Shown here one piece after another: positions 20,574 through 32,900 of a stretch of DNA of 64,000 nt. The notes beneath the pieces were generated by a model. The model saw only the letters and a program-made list of their open reading frames with translations, was not told the origin of the DNA and did no database searches. How positions within the stretch are numbered: the stretch's first letter is position 1; each line of letters opens with the position of its first letter. Made by a program: the position numbers and the translations under genes. Source of the stretch: Phoronis australis (lineage: Eukaryota > Phoronida > Phoronidae); contig NMRA01000290.1 of the NCBI GenBank assembly GCA_002633005.1, positions 188,748-252,747 of the forward strand. Reading direction: 5' to 3'.

Positions 20574-21529
20574 TTCAAGTGTGTAGAGAACTGTGTTTTT
20601 AAGTCATGTCGGTACACTGCAGCCTTATCACAAAACTAATTTCAAGAAACATGGAGTTATTGGATGAAACTTGGATCTAGAGAAAATTTGAAAGTGTGAA
20701 CAAGAGAGTAAGAGAGAAAATTATGTGCACCACTATATGTATGCACATATTGTGAAACCCTGGATTTGGGAAACTACTAGAGAGATATTTATTCGCAATT
20801 TACACTAATATTCCGAAGTCAAACAACAAAAATTGCTGTAAACCATTAAAGCTTCAACTGTCTTCAGACATAATCAGGTGGTCGTTCAGTTTTAATTTGT
20901 AAAGGTGTGAGCCATTTGTAAGTTCACTGTTCCGAGATTTACAACATAGGTCACGAAATGTTCAGCGTCAGTCATAAACCACAGTGATGTGAAAAGCAGC
21001 GTCTTGTGAGCAAATTTAAAGGGATAGTTAAGTCAGTCAACTGGACAGAACTCGAGGTTACGGGCGTTTTATTCAGCAGCAGTGGTCAACTCCCATTTCC
21101 TATGAGAAGCCGCTATAAAATTATTCTCGACTCATTGCCTTCTTTATTCACATGAGAAATGATTTCTGTGTTTGCAAAGGCATCTCATTCGTTGAGACGG
21201 TGCACGGCACAGACAGTAAAATGACACTGATGTCATGACAAGCCGACTTATAGAGCCTTCTCTAACAAAACAATTCGAGACCAACTGTAGGTGATTTACT
21301 ACAAAAGTTGTTTTTGTGGTGATAAGCGGGTTTATTGTCGTCTTTCTGTTTAGCTGTCCGAAAAACTAAACAATCTGATCGAGGTAAGTATAGCCCCCAG
21401 CACTTAAATCCGCTTATGTTGTAAACAGAATTCACCAAACATCAAAGTGTACTTGCAATTCAGTTAGCCTGAAGCTACGGCTCAATTGTCTGGCTCTCCT
21501 CATATTGACTCGTCTGCCGTTGCGACTCT
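20574..21529. other. Intergenic, nothing recognised
   Basis: This stretch after the MDH2 poly(A) signal holds no exon, tRNA or inverted repeat that I could support. Confidence 0.5.
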
Positions 21530-22060
21530 TACAAGAAATACTTAGCTGATATTACTCCTACGATGACCTATCGACTTTCGCAATATTCTCTGAACGCACG
21601 TACACAAATATCAAGAGTGTAATTGAGGATTTTCGCTCTATTTTTCAACTACTAAATAAAATAACAAGAAGGTTATAAAATGCACACTTCGGGTCAACGT
21701 GGTCTCTGACGAAACAAACACTTATCGCTGAAAATCTAACGAAAATATACCCATCAACACATTTATTAACGATTTTTCATATGTTTCCGACCTTGTTGAT
21801 AGTAACAAAAAATATTGCTGGTGACTTCAACATTAAATTTCTACAATTTTTTTAACTATCAAAACCTTTGTGATTTCGTTGAGCATATATGCTTACCGTA
21901 GGCTTTTACTGGATTCAATATTGAAACGTGAACACTCATGAATAAAAGCGTAAAATTGAAACTGCACAAATTTATAACCATGAAATCCCATTGAAAGTTT
22001 GCAACCAGAATCTTTGAAAGGGAAATGGAATCAACTGATTTCATATACCTTACTCAATAA

Positions 22061-22092
<32 letters not shown>

Positions 22093-22560
22093 GAAGTCAG
22101 ATTTTCAGATACAACACTGTATCTGACACAATTACCGACTTACTCAATAAACCTTTTACTGGTGTTCTTACGAAATCCAATAAATATAAACTCAAACGTA
22201 ACAAATGGGTTACCAATAGTATGGTACTCATTTCCATTAAACCGAGAGATAAGCTCTACCAGAAGTATTGTACCTTATCCTCACTACCTATCTTTCACAA
22301 CATTTATTCAATTAAATTAAAGCAATACAATAAAATTCTCAAGTCTGTCATTGCAAATTCAAAATCCACGTATTATGTAGCAAAAAAAAAACAAAAAAAC
22401 AAATGACATCGAATCTGTAAAACTTGGAAAACAATTAAATGTCTCATCAATGACCGTCACCCTCCCAGTAATGCTTTTCCACAGTACATCAAAACAAAGA
22501 TATATAAGCAAAAATGAAATTACTTCAACAAATACTTCACTAATATTAGTATGAGACTAG
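21530..22560 (+). pseudogene. Decayed non-LTR retrotransposon (endonuclease end and RT linker)
   Basis: IAGDFNIKFL at about 21813 matches the AGDFN motif of AP-type endonucleases in LINEs. Further on, KWVTNSMVLISIKPRDKLYQ (from about 22205) and YNKILKSVIANSKSTYY match the linker that precedes reverse transcriptase in Jockey/CR1-type elements. A shifted frame then gives KTWKTIKCLINDRHPPSN and NYFNKYFTNI, again as in such elements. The open frame is broken by frameshifts, stops and an (AAT)n run, and the RT palm is missing. Confidence 0.6.
22056..22093. repeat. (AAT)n microsatellite
   Basis: About twelve AAT units with one interruption (ACT). It is responsible for a poly-Asn stretch in the overlapping open frame. 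Confidence 0.9.
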
Positions 22561-22562
22561 AA

Positions 22563-23473
22563 TCTCTTATTCCTACAAAAGTTGATGGCAGATTTTTCTT
22601 AGCAATAAAACTAATGATTCCACATAGTAGCTGGCAACAAAATAATATCAGAGTTTCAACCCAAGAAATCTTTTGGTTTTGTCAACTTTCTTGCTATTTT
22701 TCTTCAAAAAAGATAATGGTTAGATGAACAACAAATTGAAAATTGTAATTAATCTTACCACTATCTCTCAAGTAAAAGTATTTAAATTCCATGATATTTT
22801 TCTGGACAAATTATTCACTTGAAATAAATATGTCAGCGAAATTTCTAATAAAATTGCCAAAGTTCTGTCGCAAATATCAATTTCCCACACATATCCTATT
22901 CGTGATCTTCAACTGCCTGCTAATGGCGTCAACTTTCCGAGTTGTACTAGGCCTACTTCCTACGCCAGAGATTGGACATTATCAATTTGGTGGTCTTTTC
23001 CCACAGTTGCCGTGCAANTCTCTTATTCCTACAAAAGTTGATGGCAGATTTTTCTTAGTAATAAAACTAATGATTCCACATAGTAGCTGGCAACAAAATA
23101 ATATCAGAGTTTCAACCCAAGAAATCTTTTGGTTTTGTCAACTTTCTTGCTATTTTTCTTCAAAAAAGATAATGATTAGATGAACAACAAATTGAAAATT
23201 GTAATTAATCTTACCACTATCTCTCAAGTAAAAGTATTTAAATTCCATGATATTTTTCTGGACAAATTATTCACTTGAAATAAATATGTCAGCGAAATTT
23301 CTAATAAAATTGCCAAAGTTCTGTCGCAAATATCAATTTCCCACACATATCCTATTCGTGATCTTCAACTGCCTGCTAATGGCGTCAACTTTCCGAGTTG
23401 TACTAGGCCTACTTCCTACGCCAGAGATTGGACATTATCAATTTGGTGGTCTTTTCCCACAGTTGCCGTGCAA
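22563..23473. repeat. 455-bp direct duplication across a one-base gap (N at 23018)
   Basis: 22563-23017 and 23019-23473 are equal in length (455 bp) and differ at about two bases seen by eye. The N is exactly at the junction. The identical 75-aa open frame in both halves is therefore one sequence assembled twice, not a gene pair. Confidence 0.82.
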
Positions 23474-23867
23474 TATTCACTGATTGAAGCGCAGGTAACA
23501 CTTGCCCGTTTAGCAGGCTTTGAAAGGAGTTTTCAATTTTTCCTTCAATCTTTTGAGGATTGTTGAAGGCTACGGAGCTTTATTTTTTCTGGGAATATCA
23601 CCAGCAGTAAGCCAAAACCCGGCGGATTTGCTGGTATCCCGCTTTGAACTAAACGAAGCCCGTTTTCCCCTCCTTTGCATTCCGTTGACGAAAGACACTT
23701 TGGTAATGTGAGCACGTGCTTTGGTTGTAATGCATGGCGATGTCTTTCTAAAACGTGCGTGATCCGGCCCGAGGCATTGAGCCGTCGCTCGCCGGGGTCA
23801 CTGGATTTCCAAACCGTTCACCAGGTGGCTCTTCATAATATTGTTATTATCGCCGTGCATTATTGAA
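23474..23867 (+). promoter_or_regulatory. SMG6: SMG6 upstream region, locally CpG-rich
   Basis: The 394 bp before the SMG6 start become noticeably richer in CpG from about 23740 (GTGATCCGGCCCGAGG, GCCGTCGCTCGCCGG), unlike the AT-rich surroundings. That fits a housekeeping promoter or 5' UTR. No TATA box or start site can be fixed. Confidence 0.4.
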
Positions 23868-23964
23868 ATGGCTTCTCAAAAAGTTGTTCGGATTTCCCAC
23901 AAAGATTTGATAAACGTAGCTGAGAACGAGGAAAAACAGAACGCACCAGCTACGCACAATAATG
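23868..23964 (+). CDS. SMG6: SMG6 exon 1 (start codon)
   Basis: ATG at 23868; encodes 32 codons plus one base (MASQKVVRISHKDLI...), then the donor GTATGT. The RIS motif and the one-base phase fit exon 2. Confidence 0.85.
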
Positions 23965-26900
23965 GTATGTAGAGGCCTTTATGTGAATTTGCTGTGTATG
24001 AGGTGATCTGATCCCTGTAACATTGGCGTTTCTGCAAACGCTTTCTGTTTTGCTGTTCACCGCAGGCACGCTCAGGCGCAGCCACAGCTGACTCTCGCCG
24101 TGGTGAATTTCCTGTTCTGGGTGGTACGTAACGTCGTATGGCGCCTCTTTAAATCACTTGCCAAGTGGCAATTGCCTCTTGACCAAATGGTTTGGACGCT
24201 CGACTTTCTGTGTTCGATACCCACCATCCCACCTTGGAATTTTCCATGTTGCAGTCTCGCAACAAGTGACTGGCGACATCAGTACTCTCAAACACAGTAA
24301 TTGGTGCTTTAATTATCAAAACTTGGCAACAGTAGTGTTACTATATATGGTTTCATTGAAGGTAGTTTTTCGGGCTCGTGTAAAGCTGTATTTCATCCAG
24401 CTGGCCAGCTAGCTGTATGAAGACTATCGTCAAAATACAGCTAGGTACCACAGTTTTCTTGCGGCATAGACCCCGAAATTGCACACAACCAGGGTAGTTT
24501 TGCTTGTCAACTCACCGGGAAACTTGTATCAACATTTAAAGCTAAAGACTAGACGGGGTGCATGCAAAATCTGGGAAACGACCGATACTCACCTTGGCCG
24601 TTACAACCGTTTAAGTGAAAAACAATCTAATAAACGTCATTTTTTTGAGTAATCCTCCGCCTTTCCTAACAAAGAAAAGTTATGTCGTTGTTTTGAAAAC
24701 AATACGCATGCGCCATTTCTTAAATTTTTGCGACATCTCTCGAAAGATGAAGATGGCTTGGCAGCAATAAAATTTCTGAAATTTGTTTTTTCGGTATCAA
24801 AATGCTAAAGTCTTATAATGAAGTGAAACCAGTTCCGATAATTTGTTGTGACATGTACGCAACCTCGTGAAAGAACAATATTTGATTGTAGAATCGGCAA
24901 AAAAAGAAACTGGCCAATATGTGTGCAATATTTCATGGCGCCCAAAGCTGATGCAGAAGATCGCTCCACAACTTTAGCAGCAGAACAACGGTAGAACGTC
25001 AATTTTTCCAAAACCAGAAAATAATTTAGTTTACTCAAGGAAAAATGTATTTTTTGATGGCACTAATTTTGTGTCATATTTTATCTGGTCATTTTTTTAC
25101 GCACATTGGCATAAGGTGAGTGTCGGTTGACTTCCAAATTTTGCATGCACCCTCGCTGGCCTTTAGCTCTATGTTGATACTAGTTTCACGGCGGGGTGAC
25201 AAGCAGAACTACGTGGGCTGTGTGCACTTTCGACGTCTGTTGGAGCTCAACACACAGTCGTATCTACTGAACTAGGCTATATTTTGACAATAGTTTTCAT
25301 ATACCTAGCTGGCTGGCTGGCTACACAAGACGATATGTCATCGAACACAATAACTACATTTTGATTAAAATTGCATGCCGTCTTCTGTGTCTTGAAGCCA
25401 GGGCCGCCCTCTCTGTCTTCTCTTGTTTTCGTCATAATCTTTATGATGGTTTCTTTTTTCTGCCATAGTTTACTTAGGAGGGCGAACTCCCTCTAAAATC
25501 GTCACATTGTTCTGCTTGACAAATGAAAATAAGAACCCCCAAGACAATAGCACGTGAACCAGTCGGGGACAAGTCAACGTGGGTATTATGATTCAGCCTC
25601 ATGTGTGGACTAGAGCAGTTTTAAAGGGGGTGGGAATAATACTCATCGTCTTGCTAGAGGCCACACCGAGTAACGTTCTGTACTGTACTGCTAAATCATA
25701 TGGCTGGGCCAAAATATGGAAAAAGCCTGGAAATCTTATGGCTGCACCAATTATACTCTTTATGATCAATCTAGCTAAAAAATTGCGATATTTTATTTTC
25801 CTGATAACAATAACAAGGACAATCATTGTATTTATATGTGATTTCAATGTTATTATATATAAAGTAATCTAAAATTACACTGTACAATAAGAAGTCTGTT
25901 CTAAGAAATATGGCAGTTCACTTGTTGTGAGCACAAGAACCTGTCTTCTGCCTTTCTCCCCTTTTTCTTCGTTTCGGACTAGTCCACAAATTCCTTTGTG
26001 CACGACCACACACTGTGACGTTTTGTATACAGTAGACAAGACGCAACTTAGGACATCTACTGAATCAGTAGGAGCACACTGCATCGATGTTTTTACTACT
26101 GGAGCATTGAGACGCTGACCAAACTTAACCTTAAATTCATAATAAAAACAGCACAGGGAAGAGAAAATTTATTGATTTTCATCTGGGAAATGATAGAGTG
26201 TTCGTTGCACTCTCAAAATTCGTTCGCTTCCTGGAAAATTGGCAAGTGAACTTCTAGTCGCCCAGCACAATTTTTACTCGCATTGGCGACTGGGCGAGTG
26301 GCTAAGTACATCCCTAAGTTACGTAACTGTTTCAAAACATATAGTTTAGTATATTTTATTTTTAATATCGAAAAATAAAGCAGTTGTGCAGTTCCATTCT
26401 AAGGCATCCAGCAGTGATGTATTGCCTGGAGTTGGCCAATCCCAGTAAACTGTAAAGTAATTTCTCGAGTAGCCGGTGGTTTTGATGTTCTTGTTAGAAA
26501 TGGGAATAGAATCCTTTCACGGTGAACAATGTTATGAGACAGATTTTATGAGAGTCGCTATGTGTTAATTTAAATCCATGCTGCCCTTGACTCACGTGAA
26601 AGTGTCTGCCCGAAAATATAGGTGACTGCATATTTACAGTTATATCTCTCCGAATATGGGCTTGTAAGAAGTGGCAACAAAAAAACAATAAGACTGAAAC
26701 TCCATTCAGCACTCATATGAGTGAATCTAATTTTGAATTTGAATTTCTACTTTTTTCACTCGTTTTTTCAAGCGTTTCACTAGGTAATGTCGAGCCTGCC
26801 ATGTATTTTGAATGTTGGGAGCTGAAATTTTGCTAGAATGTAAATTTTTCACCTTTTCAAAAATATACTTTACACTGAAAATTCATCAACTTCAGCACAT

Positions 26901-29900
26901 TGTCACTGGCTACCAGTTGACACTGGTTCACTCAATCACAAAGAAATATGCCCCTGTGTGAGGTATTACCCCTTAACATGCCTCCACTGCATGCCTGCTT
27001 ATGGTAACACATATTACGCATGGCATATTATACAGCTTCATAACAAAACCAGAAGCAATTCCAAATAAATAAAATTGTTATTCCAATTCTAATGTATCAC
27101 TCAACTGTTGCATCAGAAATTTGTTGGTGAACTTTGTATTCAAGTCTGATTTTAAAAGCTATTTCATTGATTAATAGTATTTGACTTAAGTAAATGGGAC
27201 AAATCTCGGACAGCTAAATGCGTTGGTCATTATGGGTTGAGCATGACATCTGCTGCCACTCACCTGCACTAACGTTATTTACTTTGTTATCCAACGCTGG
27301 CGTGTCGTGTTTACACATGGAATGTTATGTCATGAACATAAATAGCACTGGTGTGAAATAATTTAGCAGCAATTTGAATAAACATAAAACGTACCAAAAC
27401 GTCTATATTTTTGTAATGAAACTCGCTTATTTCTAAAATCAGTAACTTTGCTAAAATGACCTCGAAATTGATTTTTATTTGGTTAAGTGAACTGTAACCA
27501 AAATATGCGTTTATTGCGCTTATTGGATTACAATGACTAACTTTAAATTGTAGACGTAATATAAAAGTTTGTAATTTTATTCTACAGGGTCCTCCAAAAA
27601 TGAAAGGCACAATGACAGAGGATCGAGGAAGTCTAGGCGGCCAGCTCTGCAAATATACCAGCCAGGGATGATGCGGCAACAGAAGCCAGTCAAACAGTCC
27701 GAAGATGGTTGCAAAGCAAATAGTAAAGAAAGCTCACCTGCCCCAGATGCTGATATCAAAGAGTTGTCGGAAAAAGTTCAGACTCATAAAATTAGTGATG
27801 TGAATTCCCCAATACCTGACATATCTAGTAAATCACCTGATTTGAAGCTCAAACAAAATCTCTCTCCCGATGGCAAGGATAAGATAGGTAGAGTTCGTGT
27901 GTCGCCCAAATGTGTACAACAATCTTCGTCTCCCCTTGCAAATGACGATAATAGCAAGAAAAATGTTGAATCTAGTTCTTCGCGGAAAAAGAAAAGACCT
28001 GATATGCAAGTATACGTGCCTCGTGTTAAAACTCAACATGAAAAGAGTGATGTCACTGACGATAACCTTACTGACAAAAATAAGCCGACAGAAAATAAAC
28101 CGATAGTTTATGAAGAGGATCTATCCAACATGACTATTACTTTTGTGAATAGTAAACTATCACCCTCAAGTTGTTCACTACGGAAAGTAGACCTCAGCAG
28201 TAGTGGAAAGGATCACCAAAAAGTCTTCAGTGATACTAATAAGGAAGACGGCACGGCACTTGAAGCCCGGCCTTCGAGGAGGATTACCAACAAGGAAGAG
28301 ACCCCGTCACCAGACGCTCGTTCTTCAAGGAAGTACTCGTCCACTCGTCACAGCTCATCGGCATCGTTTAGTGATCAGACTAGTGAGCAGGAAGACAATC
28401 TGGCCAGCAGTAAGGAATGGGACAGTGAGGTGGAACGGGAAGTACTGAGGATGAAGCGAAGTATGCCACCACAGGCCGATGAGGTAGATGATGGGCTTAC
28501 CAGGTCACAGACACAGAGAGAGATTAGGCAGTTGAAGGAGGACCTCACCAAGAAGCCATCAAAGAGGCGGGGACACCAGCGGCACGGTCGGGGTGACGGA
28601 GTGGAAAATGGGAGTGGTGCTGAGGAGGTGGCAAGGAGGGGAGTGGAACAGGAGGTGAAGGAGAGAAGTGGGGTGGGGGAAAGTGTGCGTAGGACTGAGG
28701 GAGTTGTAAGTAAAGTTGGAGTGGAGAGTGGAGATGTTGGGGAGCAGGGGGTGAGGAGAGAGCCGGAGCCGGACAAGAAAGGCCGACAGGGTCAAAGGTC
28801 AGAGGGAGATGGGAATAATAGAGTGGCCAAGAACTGCGAGCGGGCGCCAGCGGCAGGCGGTGAGACGCCTGGTGATGCGCAGACTGGTAGCACCACCCAG
28901 AGGTCAAAGAAACGAGGCAAGGTCAGAGAAAGAAGGAGAGAGGTTAAGCGAGATAGTGAGCAGCTGGTAAACAGTGAAGGTGAATCAACTAGTCCTTGGC
29001 AGGGAACCCAGCCAAAATTTCGGGAAGAAGATAGTTTGAAAAGGAGGGATGGACAGTCTGGTCGTAACTTGCCAGGTCCTACGACCAGTGCAGAATCTGG
29101 TGTTGCCAACCAAAGGGGTAGAAATAACTCTGGTTCTTCGTTACAAGATCGGAACAGTCATAAAGATGTCACGCGGAATACAAACAGTCCTCTAAGTGCT
29201 CGAGACGAATCCAAAACTGCACGGGGTGGTGGTATCCTGCGTCTGCCTGCTAATTCAGTAGCCGCGAGTGGTGTGCCAGACCACCAGTTGTTACCTCAAG
29301 CTACCGACTTCCCTTCACTTCCTCAACGGCCAACCCCGTCCCGAGGTCGTGGCTTCTCCAGGGGCCGTGGTAGAGGCAGTAGGACTCTATACGACCCCAA
29401 CAACCCTAATGCTCAGCAGTCTCAGGCCTCCACTACCAACACCTTGGAATTTCATGACCCCTACGACATGCAGGACTCGCCAGACTACACAACAGGTTCT
29501 GTATACCCAGAAGACTACTACTCAGCACCGTACTTTAACTACCCACCAGCGCCGTATTTTAACTATCCTGTAGACTACTATGGAATGCCATACCAAGTTC
29601 CTCCTGCTGCAGACTTCTACATGGGGTAAGAAATTTTAAATCCTTTGTCTGTGATTGTCTGTAAACCAACCCTGAATCCATACAGGATTGAACTGATGTA
29701 TTGGCCACTTCTTTGACAGCGTCTATGGGGAATGTCATGGAGTAGGTTTTTCATTGAGCTCTTCTTAATGTTGATGTACAGGGTCTGATCACTTCCTAGG
29801 GTGCACGGCTGACAGTGATTCTGTTATTCCCACCCTTCCAAATCCTTACTAACATGCTTCCTAGTAAGTGACCGTACCTTATAGCTAAACATTTAGAATA

Positions 29901-32900
29901 TCACATTGTTTTTATTTCCCTGTCCACTGCAAACTATTATCTTTGGATGTTGTATTCAATTTTTACTCTGTTGCTTTTTGATGAAGTCTGGAGCCGCCTG
30001 TTTATATCAAGAGGATTGGCACGATATTCTTGTTTTTATTTTACTTTTACTGTAATTATTGTCAAAAGGAAATGAGGGCCATTGTACAATATAATCAAGT
30101 ATTGTAATTAGGAATTATTTGTTTTGGAAGTTCTTACTCTCCATATGTTAGTTATATCACGTTATCTAGCATTATGTCTGAAAATTTCTCTATCCAGACC
30201 AGGCCTTGAACCTATTATTCAAGTGTGGCCTGGTTGATAAGTGCCCGCTTTCTTTACTCTAGTTCGTGGGTTCAAGTCCCACCAGGTCACACTGCTAAAC
30301 CCTTGAGCCAGGTTTCTAGCTCCTCAGCTTGGTTTTAACCACATATCAATAAAAAAATATTTCCAGGTGATCAGTGCAGTGGGCCCACATGCGAGGCCTG
30401 CGCATGTCTGGTACAACGTTTATCAGACTGCCTGCAATTATTTTTTGTTATTATTCCATGCTAACCATGCAGACGCTCTAGTTCACTGACCTGTTGGGTC
30501 CATTGGTCGATTACAGAAATCTAATCCCTCTCATTGGAGGCTGATTTATAACTGCACAGTTAATACATAGAATCAAGTATTTTTTTAATGTGCCATTTCT
30601 GATTTAACCAATTCATTTTATTTCCAGTTCTGTGCGACAAGAGAATCAAGCTGCGGTTGAACAGGTTTTGGGTGAGTTAGAACCACTGCGTAACCAGCTG
30701 ATGAATATTCTGTCACGCCGGCTAAAGACAGGACGGGAACAGTTTGAGAGGATAAACAGGCTGCGGTGAGTGAGCACTGAATAAACACAGAGATGGGAGT
30801 CTGAGTTTCATTGCAATGTTATGGTTCATCGTTCGTGTATGATAGTGTAGTTACGAATTGCAACTGAATGATTAAGTAAGGTTGTGTAGGACCCTAGAAA
30901 AATGTCCAAGCTCAGTCTGTTTGATGTAGATTCTGACTAAATGACCCAGAATTCCCCGACTTTGAGGAACTCATTGTCAGAGTAGCATTCCCTAATGAGT
31001 ATGAAGGGGATTTAATAATAGAGGTAGTGAGGTTACTAAGCCATTCAGTGATTTAGCATTTTGCTGCCATAGCAGTCATTATCAGTCATGTCTATGTACC
31101 TACTTAAAGTAGGTGCATAGTTCCATCACCTCTATCTGTTGTATCTAATAAACCGCAACAGGATTTTCATGAGATTTGGCTGGTGTGTTCCTATGAAGAT
31201 GATCACAGATAGCGATTAGTTTTGGACTGATTGGACTACTGCTGTGCCCCCTAGTGGCCATTTTAATATTTTATGTTTGCCTCTGTACCTCCGGATTCCC
31301 TTGACAGATTTTCATGAAATTTGGCAAATAGATTTCTGTTAAGGAGACGACACCTTCCCATTTTCGGACAGATCCATTTTATGATACTAATAAACACCCG
31401 TTTGGATACCATTTGGGTTGCAGTTGTGGGTGGATTCTCTATGCTTTGCGTTGCTCTTTTTTATGGACATGGTTAGTCTTCATGATGGGGAAACAACATT
31501 TTGTCTGCTTACTTTTATCGTTTAAGTGTGTATCACTTACTAGCAGCTTAGTGTTGTTCACATTTCTGTCAGTGATCTTCATGTTAGATATGTCATTGTC
31601 AGTTACCAAAAGGTAAGTGTAGTGCTGATTCGACCCCTTCTATAAGTATGTTTGCCAACAATGTGGTGAACAAGGAATCAATGCTTTGTTATAGTCATTT
31701 TTTTACTAACCATCCAATAAAAATGATAATTACCTCTAGAAATTTCCCATGGCTGTTAACTTGCTGCCTTGTTCCTCATTGGTGATAACCACTAGGTGGA
31801 GCTCTTGAAAATAGTTTGTTGTAAATAGGGCTTGTGCGTAGGGAGCCCTCATCTCTGTTCTTACACCTTGGCGTCTGCTTGATGTAAATAGACTCCTGTA
31901 GTGATGAAGTTTTTCACCGAGGAATCAAGGCTAATATCTTACAAAGGACTAACTGATTGGCCGTACAATGAGGTAGATGCTTAGTTTATTAATGTCATTA
32001 TCCAGTATGCTTTTTATTTTGCAGTATCGTCAAAAACATATTTGGCTCTGGTCTTTGTTCCCTACTTATTTTAAAACTTATTCTTCATTGTTTAAAGAAA
32101 AAAACAGTTCCTTCATGGTTTTTCAAAAGTCACACAAACGCATGTAAGTTAGTTTTTAAATTACGTTGCTTGTCCAGTTCACCTCAATTACTTTTCTCAT
32201 CTAAAATTCGGTGAAAGCTACTGAGTGATAAACGTCAGCAGCCCCTACCAGGACGGGCACCACTGAAGCTAGTTTAAGATGAGGAGAAAACACCATTGTG
32301 CTTATAGTTGGTTTGCTTATGGAAAATTGAACAAATGAAGTTAAAAATTATCACACATGACATCAATAATGAACACAGACTAGAACCAACTATGTTTTTG
32401 GTTTTCAAGCCTTTATGTAATGATTTCATGTTAAGTCAGTGTAACAGATAGTATAATAACATGAGATCTGCTGATGCTACTCTTTTGAAGTGACTTTGGA
32501 ACGAAATAAGACAATTTGGCTTCAGTGACTTGTTGGTATGCCATCAACGAGTTCTTTCCTTTTTCAGTAAAGAGGTGGGACACCGTTATAAACAGTTGGT
32601 GCTACTCAGCCCAGAACTGACCAACGCTAATGGTGGCAGCATGGAACAGTCTATGTGGCGAATTGTCTTCTATCAACTCATTGAGTCGTTGCGGAAACAT
32701 GTGGCAGAAGAAAATGATGCTGATTTTAAGGAGGAGTTGTTGTCAGTGTTAGAAGAGGTAGGGCACTTTGACTGGTTTGATAGAACTGCACGGTGTGTAT
32801 TGTTAAAGGGATAGGGCACTTTGACTGGTTTGACAGAGCTACACACTGTATCTTGTTAAAGGGATAGGGCACTTTGACTGGTTTGACAGAACTACACAGT

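Noticed and set aside
22791-23483. Two near-identical plus-strand reading frames (130 and 78 aa) that look like a gene pair
   Set aside because: They are the same sequence on either side of the N at 23018, have no recognisable domain, and one runs through the N.
26230-26310. GTCGCCCAG / CTGGGCGAC-like inverted words in SMG6 intron 1
   Set aside because: The pairing is short and interrupted; no element ends or second copy were seen.
27668-27670. Met codon as the SMG6 start
   Set aside because: The frame continues upstream to an acceptor and includes a conserved EJC-binding motif; exon 1 with MASQKVVRIS supplies the start.
28375-28907. Antisense frames of 80-130 aa rich in Ser/Pro/Leu opposite SMG6 exon 2
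   Set aside because: Shadows of the low-complexity Gly/Glu/Arg-rich sense frame; no splice or promoter support.
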